In this document: positions 13,301 to 26,600 of the stretch, piece after piece
Layout of the letters: every line of letters begins with the position of its first letter
How positions within the stretch are numbered: position 1 is the stretch's first letter
Position numbers and translations under genes: made by a program
DNA from: Axinella damicornis
Taxonomy: Eukaryota; Porifera; Demospongiae; Axinellida; Axinellidae
Direction: 5' to 3'
DNA length: 64,000 bases
NCBI GenBank assembly: GCA_963931865.1
Contig: OZ007510.1
Coordinates: 9,954,993 to 10,018,992 of the forward strand
The notes under the pieces: generated by a model
The model's database searches: none
Seen by the model: the letters and a program-made list of their open reading frames with translations, nothing else
Told to the model about the DNA's origin: nothing

Positions 13301-16300
13301 TGCGGCTCCCATACAAACTAAACAGCATTACATCATCCCTTCCTTAGGGCTCTCATACAAACTAAACGGCATTACATCATCCCTTCCTTGCGGCTCTCAT
13401 ACAAACTAAACGGCATTACATCACACAACCTCAACTCCTCACGAGCTGGTACGACCACACACACTTGAGAGGCTGCATGTACACACACAAATTAAATGCA
13501 TTTTTGCAGCGCCGATAATTCTCTTTGACAGTACACTATGTGCTATGATTCATGAGCCAGGATAGAGATTAACTGCCTGAACAATTCACATGCAGCTTGT
13601 ACACAGGACACAATTATGGGTGTGCATCAAATAGAAAAGCCACTATTTGTGCACGACTATTCAATGCTACAGTCTATTTCTGGCCAATGTTACAGACACA
13701 CGTGTCCTGAGTATGGTATGGCATACACAAACAGTCAGGATCAAAAGCACCTCAATATCACTCAATCATAACAGCAGCATAGTGACATCCGAGCCAGGTT
13801 ACACTATGGGCTAAATACTCACAACTGAGAGAGAAAAGACGAGTCAGTCACGTATATCGATATCCCAACAGTGAAGTCACTGCAATTAGATCAAAACTCA
13901 AAACAGAGTCGTTTCAAAAAGAAACAACTCTGGCGTTTTGGAAAAGTGGTCACAGTTGTGTTGACCAATCAGATTGGTGTTTCAAAAAGAAAACACGAGT
14001 CCATATACGATATAGCCAGTAGTTGCACACACATGCCATAGACAATGGGCTAGCAATAAATATACTTTCATTCTGTCATAACCAGCAGGCCAATGGTGGG
14101 CATTAAATAGAACCACTCCACTTGGAATATTCACAATACTGGGATATGATCTGCCTTTGTGTTACAAAGATACCACTGGCAAATGTAGCACAGGTGTGCT
14201 AAGATGAAAGACTAACAGGAGGATTTAGGGAGGGTTAATGGAGTGGTGGCTAAAGTAAGCTGGAGGTTGAAAAGAGCACAAACATACACACTATACCTCC
14301 CACAACTGCAATTAGACCACAGTTAATGTTGACTTAGAGGATACATTACAAAACGAATACCTTCACTCTCTGCACACGATAAGGATATACCAGGAGCTTT
14401 GCTCGCTTCGGCTATTAATTGCTTTCCTCATTTGAGTCTGTTACCGGGAAGTTCTCTCTTCAGAGGTCACGTGAGCTCTCGCCCTCCTCGCTGTGTCTGC
14501 ACGAGTCCAGCATAGCTCATCGCTGAACCCTCCCTCATTGCTGCATCGGTGTGAGTCCAGCATAGCTCATTACTCAGACCCTCACTCACTGCGTCGGTGC
14601 GAGTCCAGCATAGCGCATCACTCTGACATGCTGAGAGCCTTGTGTGATAGCGTCTCCAGGCGAAGAGCAGTCTAGATGTAGTAGACAGACCAGTTTTCAA
14701 CTCAGAGCAGTTGTGAGTCTGGTGTCAGCTACAGAACATAATCCTGAGACCCGTGGTGGTGTGGTGAGCTCCACTTACAGAGCACTCCCAATCCGGATTG
14801 GCTGCAATGTCCACCAAATTTGAAACCTGCATGCTTATACGTACCTCCTCCAAGTGCTACTACGTAGGCCACGCCTAGTGCTAAGACCACACAGGATTGG
14901 AATCCAGATTACTGGCATACCTCAGTATACCACCTGGAACCCACAACACACTGATTGTAAACCACCAAGCCGAAAGTTACCCTAGCAGAATTAACTCTTC
15001 CTCTTTCCTATCCACTCCCTCAGTATATCATCTCCTACTCACAACTCCCACACCACGTTGTTAAGCGTACCAGCTGCGTGGCGTGTACACAAACCCAGTC
15101 ACAAGCAGCAGCTGTATGCAGCTCAACACAAACTTTACAAAGTAAGTGTACCAGCGTAAAATAGACAGGCACTGCAATACAGGGCCACACAACTAACAGC
15201 CTAAACTCCAGTACACACCACTTGATGTTGCCATGGTAACAGTCATCACAGGCTGCTTGTGCACTAATAGGGTCCCTGTACATGTTGGATGTGTGTACAC
15301 TTATGGAATTTGCCTGAAATTCCTCACAGAAGTAGTTGTATGTCTCACATTGTTGCAGTGACAACTCGGCACATACCATGCACGACATAGCCATCAGATC
15401 AAGGGTATCAAGCATGTGGAACTTCCCTTGCTGCATATATAGGCTTTATGACATCAGCAGAATGTCAGAGATCTGAATGAGTGGTGTGTTGAACTGGACA
15501 AGATCTCCTTTCACCCAATGCAGTCACAGACATACATGTACTGGTACACACACTGCCTTGTCACACCCACACACCCACACCCTTCCCCATCCGCTCTCTC
15601 TCTTCCCAGTCGCCCTGTCACTCTAATCTTGTCACCTCTCCCCCCCTCCACACACACACACACACACACAAAGCAACCCAACACATTACAATGTAACATG
15701 TTTCCCCAACATTCTCTCCCAAGGCTACCATGCAATGCTAGTTCCTCCGAATGCCACAAGATCCCTCCCAATGCACCCTGATTACCCAGACTACCAACGG
15801 TGGTTCACCCTGACTACCAACGGCAGTTCACCCAGACTACCAACGGCGGTTCACCCTGACAACCAACGGCAGTTCACCCTGACTACTAACAGTGGTTCAC
15901 CCTGACTACCAACGGTGGTTCACCCTGACTACCAACGGCAGTTCACCCAGACTACCAACGGCGGTTCACCCTGACAACCAACGGCGGTTCACCCTGACAA
16001 CCAACGGCGGTTCACCCTGACTACTAACAGTGGTTCACCCTGACGACCAATGGTGGTTCACCCTGACTACTAACAGTGGTTCACCTTGACTATAGCCTCG
16101 TACCCAGTCCCACGCCCAGCTTTTCGTCGCTGCTTAGTACGGTAAAGCGGGGAGGGCCTGGTACATCTTCTCACGTGAGTGACGTCGAGGGTAGAAAGGG
16201 GTAGAAAGACCGGAAGGAAGCGTGGGCGTACGTGGGTCTCAGAACAGCAAGAAGAGCGAAGGTACCAGGTAACATACCACACGTATCTAGCTAGCGGGGG

Positions 16301-19300
16301 GCGACTGTCATACTCACCGAGCGTTGAACGTGTAGATGGCTGAATAACACGCAAAACGCAGCGTCTTCGTTCTGAAAATTTTGCCATTTTTCGATTACGT
16401 CATGCTCACGTGAGAAGATGTACCAGGCCCTCCCCGCTTTACCGTACTGCAAGCGACGAAAAGCTGGGCGTGGGACTGGGAACGAGGTTACCTTGACTAC
16501 CAATGGTGGTTCACCCTGACTACCATGCACCCCACAGACATCGCTGGTATCAACTGCTGTCAACAGGAAGCTGTACACCTCCAACAACAACAGCAACAAT
16601 ACCACCAACAGAGGAATGCCAGGAATGCTTTGAAGCACCAGAAGAGGACAACAATACAAGCTGGCAAAAAACGCTGGGGATGCGCTACCTGGTACTTCAC
16701 GATCAATATTACTTACAAGAAGACAACCCCCATCAATTCTGCAGTGAGTGTGGCCCCTGCTTAACAGCACCGCCATTAACAAGGACTGTCACATTGACCT
16801 GGTGTTCTGTTGGTGCAACACACACTATATTATGATGGATCAAACTCTTAGTACGTTCTACTTGCTTTGAAGATGAACACTTGGGATTCCGAGAGGGGTC
16901 TAAGACTTCTGGTTAATTGTCTGGTGGATTCCTCAGTAACTTAACAACATCATCTATTCCAAGATATTTATACTGAGCTACATTCTCCCACGCTGCTCTT
17001 CCATTGATCATTGATCTAGCCGTTGTCGACGCTACAACTGGAATATACTCCCCCTGCAATGAAAAGCATCAATTTGCAAGTCTTGAGACTCATGTTTGGA
17101 CATATGCTTCGCATAGTTCCATTGGCGGACACAGATAGCAGCACTGTAAATAAGTCCCTCCTAAAAGGAATGTCCTAGGACTGTTCTAGGTTGAACGAGG
17201 ACAGTCAAATAAAGATGGCCAATACGTTGTGTTGTTGCCGAAGTACAACACAAGGTCATGTACCCCCACCATCACTAGAAGACCTACTTTCACCACACAG
17301 CCCTGCGTCTAAGCTGCCCTCCCACACACACTGTACTGGTTGCCAGACATCCAATCTGTACCTGAGTTGGGGAGTAGTTCCACACAAGTCAACCACAACA
17401 CAAGGGACAAGAAGCACCACATTCCAAACCACAAGCGCTACTCCATGCAGTGGGGGCATGCACAAGAGCCCCAGTGTGCCATTACATACCATGGGCAAGC
17501 CACAGGGAGGCCACCAAAGGCTCTGGGGATACCCAAACCGTTCTGGGGGCGTAGACAAGTGGTATCACTCCCTGACCACCACCGGGATAAACAAGACGTA
17601 TACAGTTGCGCAGTCACTCGTGTATTGTCTCCAGTGCCACGGGCGCATGCTTGCCGCATGTCCATGCACTAAAAAGAATAAGACTATGGAGCATATTCGT
17701 GGAAAACTTACCCCGTGCAACATTATTTTGCTAGTAAGGTTCGAACGAGGGGTAATAAGAGTGAGCTACCACAGTGCACTGTTGGTAGTCAGGGTGAACC
17801 ACGGGAGAGCAGTGTTGTTTGCTATGCCTCTGACATTTTAGCTACACTTCAGTTATAGTTGATGAGATTTTCGTTTTTCGTTTAGTTAACTAAAATGTTT
17901 AATAGCACGTTTAGTTTCAGTTCACCATACAAACTGTGGATTTTGGGCTATTTTCTTTCAACCCATGAAAATCTCACATTGAGTTATAATCTTCAGGGTT
18001 TACTAACAAGGGATATTCTTTCTGCCACACCAACAACCACAGGAGAAGGGACGGGATCAGCATTGTTATGGGTGAACTCTACTGTGAACTTCATTCATCA
18101 TGAAATACACAATTGTGTGCATGTAAAGCCAAGGTCACAAACAGTGACACACACTCCTATATACACACAGTCTCATTCCCATGAGGGTCTGGGAACGAGA
18201 CAAACATACACACAGAGCAATGGTCACAAGGCTTCTCACAAACAATTACCAATGCATACCTACACTCATCATGTATCACTTGGACCTATCCCCGTGGTAA
18301 CCAGTGCTGACAAAATACTATCTGATGCTGACAATACACCACCATGTGATATGCAAGCACGCATTCAAGAGTGCGTAATACAAGCACAAGCTCCACTGGT
18401 GTGAGTAGCACAATGACTTTTGTTCCTGTGAGTGAGTGAAATATGAGTAGCAACGGACAAAGCTTCCGTATGAAGTCTACCCATGTAGGCAGGCAAGAAT
18501 GATAAACGCTTGCATCAGAAATTCTTGTGATGTTTCTAATTGGCTACACTCCAAATGCATTGTGCTGCTGAGGCAGTGTTGCCACTACAGGACAATGTCA
18601 GCTACCGTATGCCTACGTACGACCATCAGCAACGGATCATTGACAGTACTGACTTACATCCAGCTATAGATGCACACACGTACCCCCCCCCCCCCCCCCC
18701 ACCACCACCAACACATACCCACTGTAATCCACAGATGCACACACACATGCATGCACATACCACAGACACACTCAGACACATGCACACACCACACAGTCCT
18801 TCCTCCATTCTCCAACCCCCCCACACACACAGCTGCCTGTCCTCAACCCACGTACTCTTGTAACCTTCAACTACAAACTACAATTAACTCCACCACTCCT
18901 GCATAGCAGGACTACTCTTGCAATTCTACCGTGAACCATATCATCCCCCCACCTTACTCTCGGTAACAAGATGCCACATCACACACAGAGAGTAGAGTGT
19001 ACTGGTTTGCACTGACGTTGGGTATATTTTGTGACAATCTACACCCACATGCATGGACACACGTAGAGTAGAGTGTACTGGTTTGCACCGACGTTGGGTA
19101 TATTTTGTGACAATCCACACCCACATGCATGGACACATGTGGGACAGGAGGGCTTGTGTATCATACTACATGTACTTGTACTTCACACTGGGTACGGGGC
19201 ACTCAGCCCACCCCCCAAAATTAAGAAGGGTTACTTCATCAGGCTTCATATCCTTCTGAGGGGACCTGATTGAAATGAGCTCTTGCGTTCTCCAGGCCCT

Positions 19301-22300
19301 CCATTGTGGTAAACTACTCAGAGGTACAGTAACATGCACACACATACACACACACACACAAGCAAATCACCAGTCAAACACTGGGGCCAATACAATCTAT
19401 TACAATTTGTGCCTAAGGTGAGTTACAGGACCTCCAAATTCGGTCCAAGCCCCCCCCCCCCCCCCCCCCCCATGCAACCCAATGTCTCAATTCCCCAACA
19501 CACACACACACACACACCTCTCTCACCTGTCATGTAGGGTGCATAGTAGGGCATTTGGCACACCCGTCCATCAACTACTGAGGCAAACATTGGCAGCGTG
19601 CAGTGATGAGGTAGTCGCAGCTCATGTCACAGACACAAAGATTCAGACGCACAGGCAATTTGAACTGGAACCACACACAATCAACAAACAATGCCAAAGA
19701 CGGACAACAGCCAGCTATATACACTACACAGAACTGAAACAACTAAGAGATCGGAGACTACAGTCCACGCTGTGAGAGTGCTATTAATACCAGTAAGCCT
19801 GATCTAGTTTGAAGTGCCTGTGCAGAACTGAGAGCTGTGGCATGTATTACTGTTCATGTAGAGGTCTAATGCTACAATGTCGGTAGAAGAGTCTGTGGGA
19901 AGTATATACAGCGGTCCATGTGCAGGACATGTACCTCAGACAGCAGCAAAGTGAAGTAGGTTGACTTGGGGAGTGGGGGGAGGGTTGAGGAGCCACTCAC
20001 AACAGCAAATAGTGTAGCTAGATCTATGCAGCTTCTCTTAGACACAGCTCTTGCACACAGCAACTCTAGACAAACACTGTGGCATTGTAGAATCTTCTAG
20101 AAGGCCAATCTTTCCAGCTGGAAGTTAATACTTATGGCTGTGGTATAGCCAGCCTAGCACTATCACCGTGGCCTAAAAACTTGCATCCGTTGTGTTTGAA
20201 TGGCAGGGCTTTTTATTGAGTAAAACCACAAGACTGTATGTGATGTCATTGACATTGTAGGCATGCATGCATATCAGACAATCAGTTGCCAGGAAGTGTT
20301 CTAGAAGCCATCCAATCACTGTCTGTGTACAAGCTGTACACGCAGCGCCCCGGGAGTGCTCAAAGCAACAATAAGTGTGCACACACTAGGAGTTTGTATG
20401 GACAACAGGTATTCTAAAATGGTCGCCATGTAGGCACACGAAGTGTACAGAGCGAAAGAACACACGAATGTTGCAGAACTGTCACACCAATCTGTTCCCA
20501 CATTGGTACAAATTTTGGTACTGACGTGTTCAAATGTTGTCACTTAGCAACCAAGCCAACGTCTCGCTCATCAGACCCTCACACAGAAAAGGAGGGTGCT
20601 GTCACGAATCACTATAGAGTATAGACAGGTTTTCATGGGTGTCATCAGAATGTTGCCGATGCCGATCGGATCATAGGACTGAGGCTATAGCCTCGTACCC
20701 AGGCCCCAGGGCCTGGGTACGAGGCTAGACTGAGGTATGTGTAGATTCATTATTGCATCGCCCCAGTTTCAACATCACCCAATCCCCCTTTCGCCAGCAA
20801 CATACACACACCCCTGCACTCCTGTACCAGTAGCATATACAAACATGTACATACGTACATGTACACCCCTACACTCCTGTACACCCCTGCACTCCTGTAC
20901 ACCCCTGCAGCAGTAAACATACATGTGTTCCTGTACCAGTAGCATATACATACACCCCTGCACTCTACCAGTAGCATATACACCCTCCAGTAGCAAATAC
21001 ACACAACACTGCACCAGTAAACATACGTGTTCCTGTACCAGTAGCATATACATACACCCCTGCACTCCTGTACACCCCTACACTCCTGTACACCCCTACA
21101 CTCCTGTACACCCCTACACTCCTGTACACCCCTACACTCCTGTACACCCCTACACTCCTGTACACCCCTACACTCCTGTACACCCCTACACTCCTGTACA
21201 CCCCTGCACTCCTGTACACCCCTGCACTCCTGTACACCCCTGCACTCCTGTACATCCCTACACTCCTGTACACCCCTGCAGCAGTAAACATACATGTGTT
21301 CCTGTACCAGTAGCATATACATACACCCCTGCACTCCTGTACCAGTAGCATACACATACACCCCTGCACTCTACCAGTAGCATATACACCCTCCAGTAGC
21401 ATATACACACAACACTGCACCAGTAAACATACGTGTGTTCCTGTACCAGTAGCATATTATACATACACCCGTGTACCAGTAGCATATACACGCATATACA
21501 CACAACACTGCACCAGTAAACATACGTGTGTTCCTGTACCAGTAGCATATACATACAGCCCTGCACTCCTGTACCAGTAGCATATACATACACTCCTGCA
21601 CTCCTGCACCAGTAGCATACCGGTACACATACACCCCTGCACTCCTGTACCAGTAGCATATACACCCTCCAGTAGCATATACATGTACATGTCATATCAT
21701 ACAACACTGCACCAGTAAACATACGTGTGTTCCTGTACCAGTAGCATATACATACACCCCTGCACTCCTGTACCAGTAGCATATACATACACCCCTGCAC
21801 TCCTGCACCAGTAGCATACCGGTACACATACACCCCTGCACTCCTGTACCAGTAGCATATACACCCTCCAGTAGCATATACATGTACATGTCATACAACA
21901 CTGCACCAGTAAACATACGTGTGTACTCCTGTACCAGTAGCATACACATACACCCCTGCACTCCTGCACCAGTAAACATACTGGTACATGTGCACGTGTA
22001 CTCCTGTACCAGTAGCACATACATACACCCTCCAGTAGCATATACATACACTCCTGCACCAGTAAACATACACATGTACGTGTGTACTCCTGTACCAGTA
22101 GCACACACGGTACATCCTCCAGTAACATTATACATACACCAGTAAACATACATGTACGTGTGTACTCCTGTACCAGTAGCACATACGTACATACACCCCC
22201 CATCATAGTCATTGCGGAATGACGATGATGTCATCATGCGCTCTTGCCCGACAGTTATTTGTCAACCTTAGACAGGAAGGGTTGGGATGGAATAGGCGGG

Positions 22301-23668
22301 CCAATCACTGAGGTAGCTATGCGGTAAGCATGCTGGTCAACCAGCTGTGCATCTGTTGTCCTGTTGGATGCTGAGGTCCCTTGCTACTTGCTTTGTTTAC
22401 TGGAGAGGAAGGGTCCTCAGTCGCTGTGGGAGCATTAAGTGTAAAATTAAGGCGAGATAAGCCGCCTTACTCGATCGATATTGTCACTTGCAGACAAACT
22501 GCTGCCTGAAAAGCTGCTAGCTCCAATGCTCAGTGCCCTAGCCCAACCTTATTCATAAGGGTGGACTAGAATCAATTCACCAGCAATGTCAGTCTTCAGT
22601 CTTTGTCCTAACATCATTGCAGAGGGAAGCCACAAAACAGTATGATGTCAAAAACGTGACTTTTGGCTAGCCTCGTTCCCAGGCCTTCTCACCCCAGCGT
22701 TTGCCGCTTGCAAGTACTAACACGTTAGTACTGCAAGCGGCAAACTCTGGGGTGAGAAGGCCTGGGAACGAGGCTAACTTTTGGCACCATGGGCCCTAAC
22801 ATGATGTGAGGTGATTCATTTGCGGTGTTGTGTCATACATCAACAGTCACTTTAGGCAAAGGTCTGTCAACACTACTAGTAAAAATGCACACAGCAATCT
22901 GTGAACAACAACACTTTCTAATTACATGTGCCACAAAATTAGAATAAAAGTGCTTGGATGACAAAAAAAACGTGCTCTCTTATGGCGTAATAATCTCAGT
23001 TTCGCCAAAATGCGGTGAATGGGTGGCTTATGCTGACGGGTCATAGATTCCAGCTACATGTGGGAGACAGCTTTTCACCGTGAACTAAGTCACAGATTCT
23101 GAGCTGGCCCAAAACACACAGGTGCCTTCCACGAGGTTACCTACACTTGCACCAAGGATAGTTACCCACATTATGTACGTATCCCACACGTGGTCTACAC
23201 AGATCTCCAGTGTTGATGGGACAAACTAAAGGGACAGGGAGGGGTTAAACGTTTTCAAACATCAGGAATAGCAATTGTTGTATTACGGAATCCGTTCAAG
23301 TGGCAACTGCATAGCCTCGTTCCCAGGCCTCCGCCCAGATTTTATCTCGCAGCCGTGGAAAAAAAATCGGGCACTGCTGGTAGACTGGTGCAACAGGTAG
23401 GGGCAAAATCACTTTTCAAAATGATGCCCGAGGTCTCATGGATAGACTTGGATTGTATCCACCAGCTCGTACTATACAGTTAGCCATGTTCCCATAGGCA
23501 GCTAACTTACGGCTTGTATCAACGTATGTGACATCACTGTTATTGTTTGCAGGCTTGCGATTTTTCCTTAAATTCTGCTAGTTTGAGAAGCAACGCAGTG
23601 TGTACTTCTGTCTCCCAGTCATGTCCCCATACCTCAGAGCTCAAGCTGCTTCATTTACCCCCCCCCCC

Positions 23669-23699
<31 letters not shown>

Positions 23700-26600
23700 A
23701 CACACACAGGGTGAGAATGTCCATCAGCTTGCACAGAGGACGTGTGCAACACTTAGGACAGCTGTTCAAACAGAGCACAGATGGCCACTGGTCTACACTC
23801 ATACCATACTATTGACAAATGAAAATAATTTGGAATGGCTTACGGTAAGTTAGATCCACCCATAAATATCTTGTGCTAAGCTGGATCCTGAATTTTAGAC
23901 AGATACGGAACACAGAGGAGATTGAATGGGAGTATCTCACAGGAGAATTTTTGGAGATTGGTTTCAATTCGTGAAATTTAACCATCCGGAATAAAGAGAT
24001 TACACTGATATTTGGTTGTTTATGTGGAATTTCCACGCCTGCCTGAGCCAGCCGAGTACGTGTCACCTTCTACTGTAGTCTCGGTGCCAGACCCAACCAA
24101 CCCCAGCACGGATCGCTTTTAGTATCACGCATGTTATACTGGAAGCGATACACGTGCTGGATAAACGGTCTGGGAACAAGACTACTGCTGGTCATTTTGT
24201 ATAAAATCAGTCGTACTGTCTCTTCCTTCTCAGCAACAATTAAGTGGCAACAGCAGATATTGCACAAGGATTGCTCAAACAGCGGAGTATTCCTTAGAGC
24301 AGTCTAGCCGCTAGCCCCTCTCTGCCTAGCCGGTCAAGCCGACACGCGGCTTTGACCGCCCGACCAGTCAAGCGGCCACGCGGCTTGACCAGCTGGGCGA
24401 AGAGACGCTAGCGACTAGACTGCCTCTGGAGCAGCTTCCCATAATCTCCTGTAATGTGATCCATGGATGCCACCACAAAGCTCTCGGCATGTCCTCACAT
24501 CTAAGATGTATGTTGTGTATGATGGGTGTAGCTTACACCAGTATTGTATGAACTGCCAGTGCTGTACAACTGCCAGTACTGCACATACTGGCAGTGCAGT
24601 ACACACTGCCAGTACTGTACATACTGCCAGTACTGCACATACTGTCAGTACTGCACATACTGCCAGTACTGTACACACTGTCAGTACTGCACATACTGCC
24701 AGTACTGTACGTACTGCCAGTATGTACGTATTGCCAGTACTGTACATACTGCCAGTATGTACGTATTGCCAGTACTGTACACACTGTCAGTACTGTACAT
24801 ACTGGCAGTACTGTACATACTGGCAGTACTGTACATACTGTCAGTACTGTACATACTGCCAGTACTGTACGTACTGCCAGTATGTACGTATTGCCAGTAC
24901 TGTACACACTGTCAGTACTGTACATACTGGCAGTACTGTACACACTGTCAGTACTGTACATACTGGCAGTACTGTACATACTGTCAGTACTGTACATACT
25001 GCCAGTACTGTACGTATTGCCAGTATGTACGTATTGCCAGTACTGTACACACTGTCAGTACTGTACACACTGTCAGTACTGTACATACTGGCAGTACTGC
25101 ACATACTGCCAGTACTGTACGTATTGCCAGTATGTACGTATTGCCAGTACTGTACACACTGTCAGTACTGTACACACTGTCAGTACTGTACATACTGGCA
25201 GTACTGTACATACTGGCAGTACTGTACATACTGGCAGTACTGTACACACTGTCAGTACTAGCCTCGTACCCAGTCCCACGCCCAGCTTTCCGTCGCTTGC
25301 AGTACGGTAAACCGCTTTACTGTACTGCAAGCGACGGAAAGCTAGGCGTGGAACTGGGAACGAGGCTAGTCAGTACTGTACATGTACATACTGGCAGTAC
25401 TGTATGAACTGCCAAAATTTCAACATGAGTTCATGAAAATATTCCCCACGAAAATAATCTAAGGTATCCCTAGCCTCGTTCCCAGGCTGCACGGCCTGGG
25501 AACGAGGCTAGTGGAGTGGTAGGGTGCTTCAAAATGCGTAGTCCTTCGGTGACTTGCTGAGGTAAGGGTGTCGTGCTGTGGTTCAATATACTGCAGAGGT
25601 ATAGATTCAGTACATGTACAACCAAATGAATTCACCAGCACTAACCACTAAAACACAATATCAATTCTGCTGAGTATTACACAGTGGGCATTCAGATGAT
25701 TCCAGCTGACTCCTAGCAATCAAACTAGCTACACAGAAACATCAACCTCATTCCTGATAGCTTCCTCTCCTTCCACAGTGCAATCGAATCAAAAGAACAA
25801 AGGTTACTACTACTTCCTGCAAGCTAGATACTGGTACAGAGCAGGTCAGTGCCTCCTTTGCTCTTCTGGCTGCTATCGGGTAGCCTCATTCCTGCACTTG
25901 CACTTCCTCTCCTTCCACAGTGCAATCAGAACAAAGGCCGCAACCACTACCTGCTCACTCACACTCCCAGCAAGCTAGAGACCGATATGGACCACAATCT
26001 CTCAATAACATGCTCATGGGCAATGAAAGTCAGTGGCTAGAGGGTGGTGGGCTTACTATTGAGTTTTCTAGGATTTGACTACTTGAAAACAGGCCCACCC
26101 ACTGCACATGTCTGTAATGAGTGCCATATTGCAACAGTATTCTAGCAAGGCTATACAACTATTAATTTTCTTGCTCAGCAGTACATGTAACACTTTCTTC
26201 ATGCGAGTAGTTGCTGCACAAACAGCAAACAAGACACAGCCGGAGTGTTTGAACGACACGAAGTGTGCACACGTAGTGTGGGGGCTAGTACATACAGCTC
26301 TAGCACACGTGAGTGTGGGGGCTAGTACATACAGCTCTAGCACACGTGAGTGTGGGGGCTAGTACATACAGCTCTAGCACACGTGAGTGTGGGGGCTAGT
26401 ACATACAGCTCTAGCACACGTGAGTGTGGGGGCTAGTGCATACAGCTCTAGCACACGTGAGTGTGGGGGCTAGTACATACAGCTCTAGCACGCGTGAGTG
26501 TGGGGGCTAGTACATACAGCTCTAGCACACGTGAGTGTGGGGGCTAGTGCATACAGCTCTAGCACACGTGAGTGTGGGGGCTAGTACATACAGCTCTAGC

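Noticed and set aside
17191..17841. 216-codon plus-strand frame
   Set aside because: No domain, no codon or composition signal, overlapping open frames on the other strand. Treated as chance.
20750..21361. 203-codon minus-strand open frame (and several overlapping ones to 22237)
   Set aside because: Direct translation of the 18-bp minisatellite. Equally open on both strands and in several frames.
24467..25407. 264- and 287-codon plus-strand frames rich in Tyr/Cys/Leu/Val
   Set aside because: Translation of the 18-bp quasi-palindromic array. All frames are open because the unit length is a multiple of three and lacks stops.
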